From an uncultured Candidatus Saccharibacteria bacterium (GTDB taxonomy: Bacteria > Patescibacteriota > Saccharimonadia > Saccharimonadales > Saccharimonadaceae): DNA of 46,580 nt. Made by a program: the position numbers and the translations under genes. The notes beneath the pieces were generated by a model. It saw only the letters and a program-made list of their open reading frames with translations, had not been told where the DNA came from and did no database searches. The stretch is from positions 1 to 46,580 of the forward strand of contig CANBEI010000003.1 in the NCBI GenBank assembly GCA_947367565.1, written 5' to 3'. Positions 33,437 through 41,333 of the stretch are shown here, one piece after another (position 1 is the stretch's first letter; the number at the start of each line of letters is the position of its first letter).

Positions 33437-34651
33437 ATGAGAATTGCGATTTTTACGGATATTTATGCGCCGTGGAGTAATGGTGGAATTGCTTCGTCGA
33501 TTAAGGCGCAGAAAGATGAACTGGAAAAATTAGGACACCGAGTGACGGTGTTTTGTCCAGGGTTTAATGCTCGTGAGAAAAACGTGATTACGGTGCCGAG
33601 CTATAAGCATTTGATGGTTAATGGTGCGGTGATGGCGCGGATGCCGGACGTGGTGGAGGAGTTTGTTCTAGAAAAAGTGCCAGATTTTAATAAATTTGAT
33701 GTTGTGCATGTGAATTATGAGGCGGGTTGTAGTATTGCGGGGATTCGGCTAGCAAAGAAGTTCGGGATTCCGTTGGTACAGACGATGCATGGGCGAGAGG
33801 ATCAGGCGATTGCGATGAACGTGCCAGGTTCATTTAAGCGACTGGTGGCGGGATGGCTGAATAGAAAACATCGTAAGTATCTTGAGCATGATGTGCGAGT
33901 GAAACGAGACAAGTATCAGGCGCCGACGAAAACGCGAGCGAAGATGTGGGAGATGATGGTGAATCATGCGAATCAGGCGGATGTCGTAACGACGCCTTCG
34001 GGCCATTTTGCGAAAAAGTTGGAACATTATGGCGTTGAAAAGCCGATTATCGCGATGTCGAATGGCGTAGCGGATGAGTTAGTGAATGAGGATTTTGCGG
34101 AACGTGAATTGGAAGACGGTGCGGTGCTGAAGATGATTTGGAATTCGCGTTTGTCGCGCGAGAAACGAATTTTGCCGTTTCTGCGGGCAGTAGCGGAATT
34201 GAAACGACCATATATATTATATGTTTATGGGTATGGTAATGACTATAAGCGGGCACAGCGTTTTGCGAAGAAGCATGGGATGAAAGTAAAGTTTTATGGC
34301 GAGACGCCGCGGAAGAAGATTCTGGTGAGGATGCGAGAGGCGCATCTCGGGATTATGGCGTCGTATAACTTTGATACGCAGGGTATGACTTTGTTAGAGG
34401 CAGAAGCGACGGGGTTGCCGGTGTTTTTCTGTGATCCGGAGATGATGGAAGTAGTGCCACGGGAGAGCTTTGTGATCGCGGGTGGCCCAGAACCGGAAGC
34501 GATGGCGATTGCGCTCGAAAATATGCCGGCGGAAAAGGTGGCGAAGATGAGTAAGAATATGCTGAAGAATCGGCAGGAAGTTTTGCAATCGAAACAAGTG
34601 AAGAAGCTGATTGCGGTTTATCGGCAGGCGATCAAAGAAGCGAAAAAATAA
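33437..34651 (+). CDS. glycosyltransferase family 4 (GT-B fold)
   Basis: 404 residues from ATG at 33437, ~9 nt after TATAAT; the in-frame extension back to 33182 runs antisense through metK and is rejected. Donor and acceptor domains: MRIAIFTDIYAPWSNGGIAS (1-20), PLVQTMHGRE, VTTPSGHFAKKLEHYGVEKP, then the C-terminal nucleotide-sugar domain with MIWNSRLSREKRILPFLRAV, YVYGYGNDYKRAQRFAKKHG and the EX7E-like FDTQGMTLLEAEATGLPVFF. Resembles glucosyl-diacylglycerol or PimB-like enzymes, so membrane glycolipid synthesis is plausible, but the acceptor is unproven. Confidence 0.88.
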   Translation: MRIAIFTDIYAPWSNGGIASSIKAQKDELEKLGHRVTVFCPGFNAREKNVITVPSYKHLMVNGAVMARMPDVVEEFVLEKVPDFNKFDVVHVNYEAGCSIAGIRLAKKFGIPLVQTMHGREDQAIAMNVPGSFKRLVAGWLNRKHRKYLEHDVRVKRDKYQAPTKTRAKMWEMMVNHANQADVVTTPSGHFAKKLEHYGVEKPIIAMSNGVADELVNEDFAERELEDGAVLKMIWNSRLSREKRILPFLRAVAELKRPYILYVYGYGNDYKRAQRFAKKHGMKVKFYGETPRKKILVRMREAHLGIMASYNFDTQGMTLLEAEATGLPVFFCDPEMMEVVPRESFVIAGGPEPEAMAIALENMPAEKVAKMSKNMLKNRQEVLQSKQVKKLIAVYRQAIKEAKK

Positions 34652-34654
34652 AAC

Positions 34655-34676
34655 TAGCGGCTCATGTGAGCCGCTA
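34655..34676 (-). terminator. intrinsic terminator (minus strand)
   Basis: TAGCGGCTC-N4-GAGCCGCTA, followed on the minus strand by GTTTTATTTTTT. About 80 bp past the CDP-alcohol transferase stop; also just after the convergent GT4 gene. Confidence 0.75.
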
Positions 34677-34758
34677 TGGGTTGTCGGAATGGTTGGTGTG
34701 TGTGAGGTGTTGCGTGTTGTGGGTTTTGTCCGCTTGTAGGACCTTGTCCAGCTTTGGG

Positions 34759-35352
34759 CTAAAGTTTTGTCTTCACTTCCGTCAAGCGGTTAAGTTTGCA
34801 AACGAATAAAAGTAATCCGATTGCGCAGAAGATAACCGTGATAGTTATCTTGGCGGCGAGTGGCCAGGCCGTACTCCAGAGGAGTAATCCGACTGCGAAG
34901 ACAATCAGTGCGACATAAAGCCAGCGCCGGATCAGGACGATACAACTGCCGAGCCGAGGCTTGGTTTTAAGCCAGTTGAGCCGGAGTGGCGGAAAATCGT
35001 AGGCTAAGGTTTGAATGGAAAGGCCGATAACGAATGCTCCGACGAGAGCTGCGGTGCCAATTGCGCGACTGATACAGGCCGCAACATAGACACAGGTTAC
35101 GGTTCCGAGCAATAGATCTGACAATTGATCGATTTCGCTGGCGTATCTGCGCCACCAGCGATATTTGCCATCGTCGGGGTAGTGATAGCGCCGCGCCAGC
35201 GGTCCGTCAATCGCATCAAAAATCTGTCCAACGAAGAATACGCAAAGGGCGTATTCGGGCTTGGTATGGCACCAAGCCATTCCGATAATGATAAAAGCAC
35301 AACAACATTCAAGTAGCGTGCAAACGTCAGCTAAATGGTACTTCTTCATCAT
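34759..35352 (-). CDS. CDP-alcohol phosphatidyltransferase-like membrane enzyme (197 aa)
   Basis: Start at 35352 is 6 nt after GGAGG. Five or six membrane helices. The first half of the family motif is present (IFDAIDGPLARR), but the second half (YASEIDQLSDLLLG, Asp-x3-Asp) is separated by a ~10-residue insertion (YHYPDDGKYRWW) and the usual Gly is Ala. Family members join a CDP-lipid to an alcohol to make phospholipids. The altered spacing makes substrate or activity uncertain. Monocistronic with a consensus promoter. Confidence 0.75.
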   Translation of the reverse strand: MMKKYHLADVCTLLECCCAFIIIGMAWCHTKPEYALCVFFVGQIFDAIDGPLARRYHYPDDGKYRWWRRYASEIDQLSDLLLGTVTCVYVAACISRAIGTAALVGAFVIGLSIQTLAYDFPPLRLNWLKTKPRLGSCIVLIRRWLYVALIVFAVGLLLWSTAWPLAAKITITVIFCAIGLLLFVCKLNRLTEVKTKL

Positions 35353-35395
35353 ATACACCTCCTGTCAAAAATTGAAGAAATGGGCTGATGTTTTG

Positions 35396-35424
35396 ATTAT
35401 ATCAAGAAATGTTGAAAAAGTCAA
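35396..35424 (-). promoter_or_regulatory. consensus promoter for the CDP-alcohol transferase gene
   Basis: Minus strand TTGACT (35424-35419), 17-base spacer, TATAAT (35401-35396). Confidence 0.8.
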
Positions 35425-35476
35425 ATATATTTAATTTTTGCTCTAACAATACAGAAAATTGCCGGAGTTTTTATGT

Positions 35477-35500
35477 ATTGTATTAAGTATGTGATACAAT
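35477..35500. promoter_or_regulatory. YtrA-type operator, copy 2
   Basis: ATTGTATTAAGTATGTGATACAAT aligns with operator copy 1 (read on the minus strand) at all but two or three positions (positions quoted here exceed one half-site: arms ATTGTATtA and TgATACAAT). It covers the TACAAT -10 of the ABC operon that starts at 35507. Confidence 0.7.
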
Positions 35501-35506
35501 GAGGGC

Positions 35507-36220
35507 ATGACAATCAAATTAGAAAATCTTAACAAAAAGTATGGTAAAAAACCTGTGCTCTTTGATATCAACCTAGAGATTCCGACTGGTAGTTTCACGA
35601 TGCTGCGAGGCGTGAGTGGGTCGGGGAAGTCGACGCTGATGAGTGTCATTGGCGGGATTGAGACGGCGACGAGCGGGACGGTGACGATAGACGGGCAGGA
35701 TGTCGGGAAGTTGAAAGGTAAGGCGCGGACGGAGTTTTATCGACATAAGGTGGGGTTTGTTTTCCAGGGATTTTATTTGCAGCCGCAGCTTAGTATTGGC
35801 GAAAATATCGCGCTAATGGGGATGTTCGCTGGAATGGCGAAGAAAGAACGCGAAGCAAGGGCGAAGGAATTGGCGGAGAAGTTGGGGATTGCGGAAGTAC
35901 TAATGCAGAAGCCGGCGGAAGTGTCGGGTGGACAGGCAGAACGGGCGTGTATTGCGCGGGCGATGTTCATGAACCCGGAGATAATTCTCGCAGATGAGCC
36001 GACGAATAATCTTGACCCAGAGAATGCGCGGAATGTGATAGAGATGTTGAAGCGGATTCAGGTAGAGATGGGAGCGACGATGATTGTCGCAAGTCATGAT
36101 GCACTGGTTGAGAAGTATGCGACGCAGGTGGTAGAAGTGCGAGAGGGGAGAGTGGGGGTTGTAGGTGCGGATGAAAGCGAGAAAGTAGTGAGGACGTATG
36201 ATGGGGTTACGACTGTCTGA
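35507..36220 (+). CDS. ABC transporter ATPase, MacB/LolD type
   Basis: 237 residues: Walker A LRGVSGSGKSTLMSVIGGIE, FQGFYLQPQLSIGENIALMG (Q-loop), signature VSGGQAERACIARAMFMNPE, Walker B IILADEPTNNLDPENARNVI, and ASHD. ATG lies 7 nt after TACAAT with no ribosome site (leaderless). Overlaps the first permease by 23 bases. Powers an FtsX-type two-permease complex. Confidence 0.93.
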   Translation: MTIKLENLNKKYGKKPVLFDINLEIPTGSFTMLRGVSGSGKSTLMSVIGGIETATSGTVTIDGQDVGKLKGKARTEFYRHKVGFVFQGFYLQPQLSIGENIALMGMFAGMAKKEREARAKELAEKLGIAEVLMQKPAEVSGGQAERACIARAMFMNPEIILADEPTNNLDPENARNVIEMLKRIQVEMGATMIVASHDALVEKYATQVVEVREGRVGVVGADESEKVVRTYDGVTTV

Positions 36221-37505
36221 TGCGCTGAGGCTAAGTTGGGCGAATATTGCAGAATATAAGGGGCGGAGTGTGGTCGTAGTGGCGACGGTGGCGATTTTGT
36301 TTGGACTGGTGATGGGGGTGAACTTTTTGCTCAGAGGGCTGGAGGTGACGCTGTTCGACGCATCGGTGGCGAAGACGGGCGGAAAGGTATATGTCGAGAC
36401 AAGTTTTAGGAAGAGTCGGTACGGGAGTAATGAGGAGAGGTTGAACGAGCGATTAGAGAAGTATCACGGAGAGAAAGTCGGAACGCTGAAGAAGTATGCG
36501 CTGGATGGCGAGACGGTCGGTGTAATAGAGGTTGAGCTAGGGAAGGAATTTCCGACTGAAGAAGAGTATGTAGGGTGGGGAACGGAAAAGCAGGAGATGA
36601 ACGCGGCGCATTTGTCAGTAGGCGGTGGCACGACGCTGGAATTAAAGAGGGCGAGTGTGTTGAATCTGGTGCTGGGAGGCGTGTATGGGAATGCGATTGA
36701 AGAGGGAGATTTAGTGGTAGACGATGGATCGGGAGAGATAGAAGAATATATAAAAACGCGGATTGAGGAGATACAGCGGAAGAAGGTGGCGAACGCCGAT
36801 GAGATGCTGGCGATGGATGTGGCGGAAGAAGCAGAAGGTGGGCAAGAGTTTACGGAAGAGGATATTGCGTATTTCTACGAGGAGGCGGAGAATTGGGAGC
36901 CGGAGGTGAGCGAAGAGAGTATTGCGGTGTTTGAGAATTATTGGGATTTGAAAGATTATGTTTTGACACGCGATACGCCGGAAGCGAAGAATTTGGAGCC
37001 GCAGGCGTTTGGAGTGGGGAATTTGTTTAGTAATACAGTAGATATTATTAATGAAGTGGAGATGATGCGGACGGTGTTGAAGTTTTTTGAGGTTGTACTG
37101 CTAGTGGTGGCGGTGATAGTCGCGACGTTGACGTTTGCGCATTTGATTGATAATGATGCGGCGACGGTGGCACTGTATCGGTCGATGGGGGCGAGTACGG
37201 GGAATATCTATTTGATTTATTTCTTGTATTTGGTTGAGTTATATTTATTGGCGGTGTTGTCCTGTATTATGATAGCATTTATAATCGTCGGGGTGATGTG
37301 GCTAGGTAATGCTGGGGCATTAGCAGAAAGGCTGAAAGAGTTCTATATGCTTAAAGAACTGCCAAAAGTTAATCTGTTTGGGTTTAATAATATGTTCTTC
37401 GGGATTATCGGGGCGATTATGCTAGTCGCACCACTATCATTGCTACTGACAATGCGTCGTTTTTCGGCGAAGCATATTGCGAAAAAACTGAAAGAGGATC
37501 AGTGA
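36198..37505 (+). CDS. FtsX-like ABC permease 1 (435 aa)
   Basis: N-terminal helix (SVVVVATVAILFGLVMGVNF), a ~240-residue extracytoplasmic domain rich in Glu (KEFPTEEEYVGWGTEKQEMN; EEAEGGQEFTEEDIAYFYEE), then three helices (VVLLVVAVIVATLTFAHLID; YLIYFLYLVELYLLAVLSCI; NNMFFGIIGAIMLVAPLSLL). VALYRSMGASTGNIYLIY is the FtsX-domain signature. The highly acidic outer domain is distinctive. Likely a mechanotransmission-type or exporter subunit with the next gene. Confidence 0.85.
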   Translation: MMGLRLSDALRLSWANIAEYKGRSVVVVATVAILFGLVMGVNFLLRGLEVTLFDASVAKTGGKVYVETSFRKSRYGSNEERLNERLEKYHGEKVGTLKKYALDGETVGVIEVELGKEFPTEEEYVGWGTEKQEMNAAHLSVGGGTTLELKRASVLNLVLGGVYGNAIEEGDLVVDDGSGEIEEYIKTRIEEIQRKKVANADEMLAMDVAEEAEGGQEFTEEDIAYFYEEAENWEPEVSEESIAVFENYWDLKDYVLTRDTPEAKNLEPQAFGVGNLFSNTVDIINEVEMMRTVLKFFEVVLLVVAVIVATLTFAHLIDNDAATVALYRSMGASTGNIYLIYFLYLVELYLLAVLSCIMIAFIIVGVMWLGNAGALAERLKEFYMLKELPKVNLFGFNNMFFGIIGAIMLVAPLSLLLTMRRFSAKHIAKKLKEDQ

Positions 37506-38821
37506 GAGTTGGTGATTATTTGAGACTAGGCGTGGCGGGGATTCTGGCGCAGAAGCGGCGGGTAGTGTTGGTCGTCGGCGTGGTGGCGGCGTTGATGAGT
37601 GTGCTAATCGCGGGATGTTTGGTAATACAGGGAGCGGAAGATGTGGCGCTAGAGGAGATGACGCGGGCGACAAATGGTAAAGTGTTGCTGAGTGTGAGCG
37701 TGGATGCGCGGATATGCGGGGAAGGATGTGATGTGGAAGCGGAGGAGCAGAAACTTAAGGAGAAGATTCGGGGGTATGGCGGAGAAGTGATTGAGGCGGA
37801 AACGGTGGCAAATGCGGATGGGATGTTTTATCGGGTTACTGGGGATGATTCGGGTCTTTTCGGGAGGTCTGGTTTTTCTGATTTGACGGAAGTGCCAGAG
37901 GGCGAGACTGCGGTCTTAGTATCGATGAGTACGGCGGCGCGGTGGCTGGGGATTGGGATGTATGCGCCGAGCCTGAAAGCAGAGGATATGGTGAAAATCG
38001 CGGAGCGAATACGGAACGAGGCGGTCGGAAAGATTGTCGAAACGGAGAATGGAGGAAGATATTATATAGTGGATTTGCTGCCGGGCGGGGCGTTTACGGG
38101 TGCGTTAGAAGTGAGCCGGGGAGATGATTATAATCCGCTGGATTTAGTACTAGCTCAGGTTGATACGGGCGGGAGTCAGAACTTCGTTGTGAGTGGGGAA
38201 GTTGATGGAATAGAGACGGGGGCGCTGCTAGCGGAGTTTCCGGATGTAGAAAAAGCGGAAGAATTTATGCGAGATCCGGAGAATGATTGTATGGAAACGG
38301 GGCAGATGCTCGGGGAATGTGGTGAGGAATATCGATATCAGGTGACAGAAGTAATAAGCAGTCCGGTGGCAACACAGAGAAATATGCGTGGAGTATGGGT
38401 AGTGTATGGGGTAGTTTGCGTGGTATTGATGATTATCGTAGTGGCGATTGAGGTAGGGACATATACGCGGTTAATCGGTCAGGATACGAAGACGATTGCA
38501 TTGTATTATGCGATGGGTGCAACGCGGGGGCAGATTCGGGGAGTATATATGGTGTATTTGTTGCTGTTGAGCGTGATAGCGGTAGTGGTGGCAGGGGTGA
38601 TTGGCGTGGGGTTGGCGATGATAGTGAGTATGGTGAATGGAGAAGTACTGACGCAGGCGTTTGTTTTGGGGTTCGGAACGGAGGCGCGGAAGATTTGGCT
38701 AGTGGGGTGGAACTGGCGGATAGTGGTGATGATGGGCGTAGTATTAATGATGGTGCCGCTAGTGGTCTTATGTAATGCAAAGCAGTTTACGAGTAAGAAG
38801 CTGGCGCAGAAGTTAAAGTAA
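37502..38821 (+). CDS. FtsX-like ABC permease 2 (439 aa)
   Basis: GTG start overlapping the previous stop (GTGA). Same topology as permease 1: N-terminal helix (VVLVVGVVAALMSVLIAGCL), outer domain with cysteines (ARICGEGCDVEAEEQKLKEK; NDCMETGQMLGECGEE), three C-terminal helices and KTIALYYAMGATRGQIRGVY as the FtsX motif. Forms the heterodimer with permease 1. Possible disulphides in the outer domain. Confidence 0.85.
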   Translation: MRVGDYLRLGVAGILAQKRRVVLVVGVVAALMSVLIAGCLVIQGAEDVALEEMTRATNGKVLLSVSVDARICGEGCDVEAEEQKLKEKIRGYGGEVIEAETVANADGMFYRVTGDDSGLFGRSGFSDLTEVPEGETAVLVSMSTAARWLGIGMYAPSLKAEDMVKIAERIRNEAVGKIVETENGGRYYIVDLLPGGAFTGALEVSRGDDYNPLDLVLAQVDTGGSQNFVVSGEVDGIETGALLAEFPDVEKAEEFMRDPENDCMETGQMLGECGEEYRYQVTEVISSPVATQRNMRGVWVVYGVVCVVLMIIVVAIEVGTYTRLIGQDTKTIALYYAMGATRGQIRGVYMVYLLLLSVIAVVVAGVIGVGLAMIVSMVNGEVLTQAFVLGFGTEARKIWLVGWNWRIVVMMGVVLMMVPLVVLCNAKQFTSKKLAQKLK

Positions 38822-38981
38822 GAGAAAGGGGTGGTGGGGTGTTGAACAATTTTACGAGTGAATGGGAAAGGTTGAGCGACGTAGTGGCGAAATAGTTTAT
38901 GTTTATTTTTTCGTAAAATTATAGTACAATGAAATAAATAAATTGAACATGGCGCGTAGCGTCATATAATTAGGAGGCAAA

Positions 38982-39671
38982 ATGGCAACAGGGGCTGCTG
39001 CAAAGAAAACAGCAACTAAGAAGTCGTCTACGAAGTCGACAAAGGCTTCTAGCGCGAAGAGCGCAAGTGCAAAGGTAGGCGCGAGCAAGCGTAGTGCGAG
39101 TACAAAAAATACGAAGCGAAATGACGGTCCGATTGTACGGCGAGCAAAGAGCGCGAGCTGGATGGCGATTTTGGAGTCGGTTGTAATCGGTGCGCTTGGT
39201 GTCTTGCTTTTAATCAATCCAGACGGGATGTTCAAGGTGATTTTCTATGTTGTAGGGATTTTCTTGATTATCAAAGGCGTATATAAAATCATTAATTACT
39301 TTGCGGTACACGGGAAGTATGATTTTTATAATAATGATTTGCTCTACGGTATTATTGCGTTGGTGTTTGGGATTTTGGCGGTCGTGCTTTGGGAGCAGCT
39401 GGGTAAGTTGATCGGTATTGCGGTAGGTGCTTGGATGATTTATGGTGCGCTCGTGCGGATGAATACGGCGATCAAGATGCATACAGCGGGAATCAAGGAA
39501 TGGTTCTATGTCTTGTTGCTTTCGATGATTATGTTGGCGCTTGGTATCTATATGGTGATTAGCGCAAGTGCGGTGCCGATGGTGATTGGTTGGATCATGA
39601 TTGCGGCGGCCGGCATTGGAATTGTCGATGATATCTTGTTCATTCGGCATTTGGATGCGGTAGCACAGTAG
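38982..39671 (+). CDS. DUF308-like membrane protein with histone-like basic N-terminus (229 aa)
   Basis: TAGGAGG precedes the ATG. Residues 1-55 are almost entirely Lys, Ala, Ser and Thr (KKTATKKSSTKSTKASSAKS), resembling histone H1 tails; the rest has about six short membrane helices in the HdeD/DUF308 pattern (LESVVIGALGVLLLINPDGM; YGIIALVFGILAVVLWEQLG; LLLSMIMLALGIYMVISASA). The positively charged tail faces the cytoplasm and could bind nucleic acid or anionic lipid. Function unknown. TACAAT lies near 38930. Confidence 0.75.
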   Translation: MATGAAAKKTATKKSSTKSTKASSAKSASAKVGASKRSASTKNTKRNDGPIVRRAKSASWMAILESVVIGALGVLLLINPDGMFKVIFYVVGIFLIIKGVYKIINYFAVHGKYDFYNNDLLYGIIALVFGILAVVLWEQLGKLIGIAVGAWMIYGALVRMNTAIKMHTAGIKEWFYVLLLSMIMLALGIYMVISASAVPMVIGWIMIAAAGIGIVDDILFIRHLDAVAQ

Positions 39672-39753
39672 GGAACTTAGGCTTTCGGCGACCTGCTCGG
39701 TAGAGTGGGTCGTTTTTGGTGTTTTATACCCTCTGTTTTCACTATTCCATAGT

Positions 39754-39924
39754 TTACTCTAGGTTTAGTTTCGGAATTGGGAGTTTCTCGCGGGGAGTTT
39801 GTTTTGGGCTTTTCCTATGGATCGCAAAAAGTTCCACGAGCGTAATCGTGCTGACTTTTTGCTAAAACCCAAAACAAGCTCTCCGGCTCAACTCTTTTAT
39901 ATTCCGAAACTAAACCTAGAGTAA
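39754..39924. repeat. inverted-repeat element E2 (171 bp) near cassette C2
   Basis: 24-bp perfect arms: TTACTCTAGGTTTAGTTTCG... at 39754-39777 and the complement at 39901-39924. Pairing continues inward with mismatches (GTTTGTTTTGGGCTTTT with AAAACCCAAAACAAGC) and closes on GCAAAAAGT...CACGA/TCGTG...ACTTTTTGC. No coding capacity. MITE-like in form. It lies ~90 bp past the 3' border of cassette C2. Confidence 0.8.
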
Positions 39925-40012
39925 GTCACGGATAAGTTAATTAAGGGGATATAAAGCGTCAATTCACCTCTGTTAGGGTAAGGTTGAACTTGTAACGTAG
40001 GAACAAGTTGGG

Positions 40013-40245
40013 TCAGAGGCAGCGGAGGGAAAAACCGAGACTACGCGTATCGCTAGTGGACGGAGTGACGCCGGTGGGGTATGTGTTAAGACTATATGAT
40101 GTAGTTAAGGAGATAGTCGTACGTGACCAATAGAAGCTACCATTACCGAGAAAACGCAGTTGTCCATGAATGACATTAGGATCTCCACTACGGACAAAAG
40201 CCAATGGTAACTGTACTATGGTGGTGGCGCCGGAGGGAGTGTATG
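40013..40245 (-). pseudogene. orphan FISUMP-type surface-domain cassette C2
   Basis: On the minus strand TTGGCTTTTGTCCGTAG begins the cassette at 40204 and TTTTTCCCTCCGCTGCCTCTGA ends it (stop at 40013; the shared border core is CCTCCGCTGCCTCT). Protein LAFVRSG... ...TRSLGFSLRCL. About 14 further in-frame codons extend upstream (YTPSGATTIVQLP) and the open frame starts immediately after the stop codon of the bile-salt-hydrolase-like gene, with no separating sequence. No ribosome site or signal peptide. The interior shares little DNA identity with C1 or C3. Confidence 0.65.
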
Positions 40246-41256
40246 CTAGTTTTGGTAATTAATTTGTTCGACTTCGATGATTTGGTATTGATTTAACTCA
40301 GTGGAGTCGAGGTTGACATTATGGAGGTTGATAGCGGAAATTTGGTGATTATTATAAGTCGTATAATAGAAGATGCCTTGCTCGAGGCTATAGCATGAGC
40401 TATAAAGAGTGTGTTCATATTTGTTGTCGCCGAGGTCGCAGCAGCCGTTTTGTTGGTCGACGGAGTGGAGGATGTGGAAGAATTGGCTGACACTGCTTAT
40501 CTCGTCGTCGGCGGAGAGGGAATGGAGTTTGGTGAAGGCGGCTTTGACGAAGCGAGACTGAGAACTTAAATCTCCTGGAAGACCGATAGCGCCCATGCCA
40601 CGGCTGTATTCTTGGAGATTATAGCCAGGAGCGAAAGTATTGACCGGAGAAGAAGCGGAGAGATGCATATAATTATTGAGGCTGAAAAGTTGTTCCGGGA
40701 AAGGTGGGTTGTTGGTTAAAACGCCGATCGGGTTGTCGTAGATTTTGAGTCCGTCGGCAACGGATTCAACGACGATGCTTTCTTTGTTGTCGCTGATCAT
40801 CCAGTGGAGTTCGGCGGCGGGAAGTTGGTCATTGAAATTAAGATTACGAAAGTTCATCTTCGAGAGGAGAGTTTTCGCTTCGGCGACGGTAGCGCATTGA
40901 CTGAGAATCCAGGGGATGAACTCAAACTGGGCAATATTATCCTTGCCGTCGACATGTTCATTGTAGATGGTATTGCCGACGAAGTTGAGGCCGGCGACGC
41001 CGAGGCCCTTTTCGTTGATGGCGTCGTAGAGGAGGGGATAATCTTTGGGTTGGTTACTGGTGCGGAAATTGGCTGGAACTTCGGCGATGTAAGCGATGCC
41101 GATTATAGCATAATGTGTGTCCTGGACGCCGGCTTCGCGGTAATGAAAAGGGAAGTTGCGTGGGATGACGACGGCAGTTTCGCCATAAGAAAATTCGTAG
41201 TCGAGATTGCGACCAAAATAAGAGTTTTTGGTTTTGTAGGTTGTCGCCGTGCACAT
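40246..41256 (-). CDS. linear-amide C-N hydrolase, bile salt hydrolase/penicillin V acylase family
   Basis: 336 residues. The N-terminal nucleophile Cys2 follows Met1 (MCTATTYKTK), and FGRNLDYEFS supplies Arg16 and Asp19; NEKGLGVAGLNF gives Asn81; LTNNPPFPEQ the Asn near 182; SQSRFVKAAF the late Arg. These are the full Ntn-hydrolase set of conjugated-bile-salt hydrolases and penicillin acylases. The start is fixed because the enzyme matures by removing Met1. AAAGGA precedes the ATG and TGCTATAAT lies ~40 nt upstream. Substrate (bile salts, N-acyl-homoserine lactones or penicillin) cannot be told from sequence alone. Probably acquired from gut Firmicutes. Confidence 0.9.
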   Translation of the reverse strand: MCTATTYKTKNSYFGRNLDYEFSYGETAVVIPRNFPFHYREAGVQDTHYAIIGIAYIAEVPANFRTSNQPKDYPLLYDAINEKGLGVAGLNFVGNTIYNEHVDGKDNIAQFEFIPWILSQCATVAEAKTLLSKMNFRNLNFNDQLPAAELHWMISDNKESIVVESVADGLKIYDNPIGVLTNNPPFPEQLFSLNNYMHLSASSPVNTFAPGYNLQEYSRGMGAIGLPGDLSSQSRFVKAAFTKLHSLSADDEISSVSQFFHILHSVDQQNGCCDLGDNKYEHTLYSSCYSLEQGIFYYTTYNNHQISAINLHNVNLDSTELNQYQIIEVEQINYQN

Positions 41257-41301
41257 AGTTTGTCCTTTTTGTTTTTATAATCTATGTTGTCATTATAGCA
41301 C

Positions 41302-41324
41302 AAAAAAGGGCGGTCGAGCCGCCC
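41302..41324 (-). terminator. terminator of the deoxyribosyltransferase/HD gene
   Basis: GGGCGG and CCGCCC arms with a 5-base loop, followed on the minus strand by TTTTTT. Confidence 0.8.
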
Positions 41325-41333
41325 GATGGCTGT

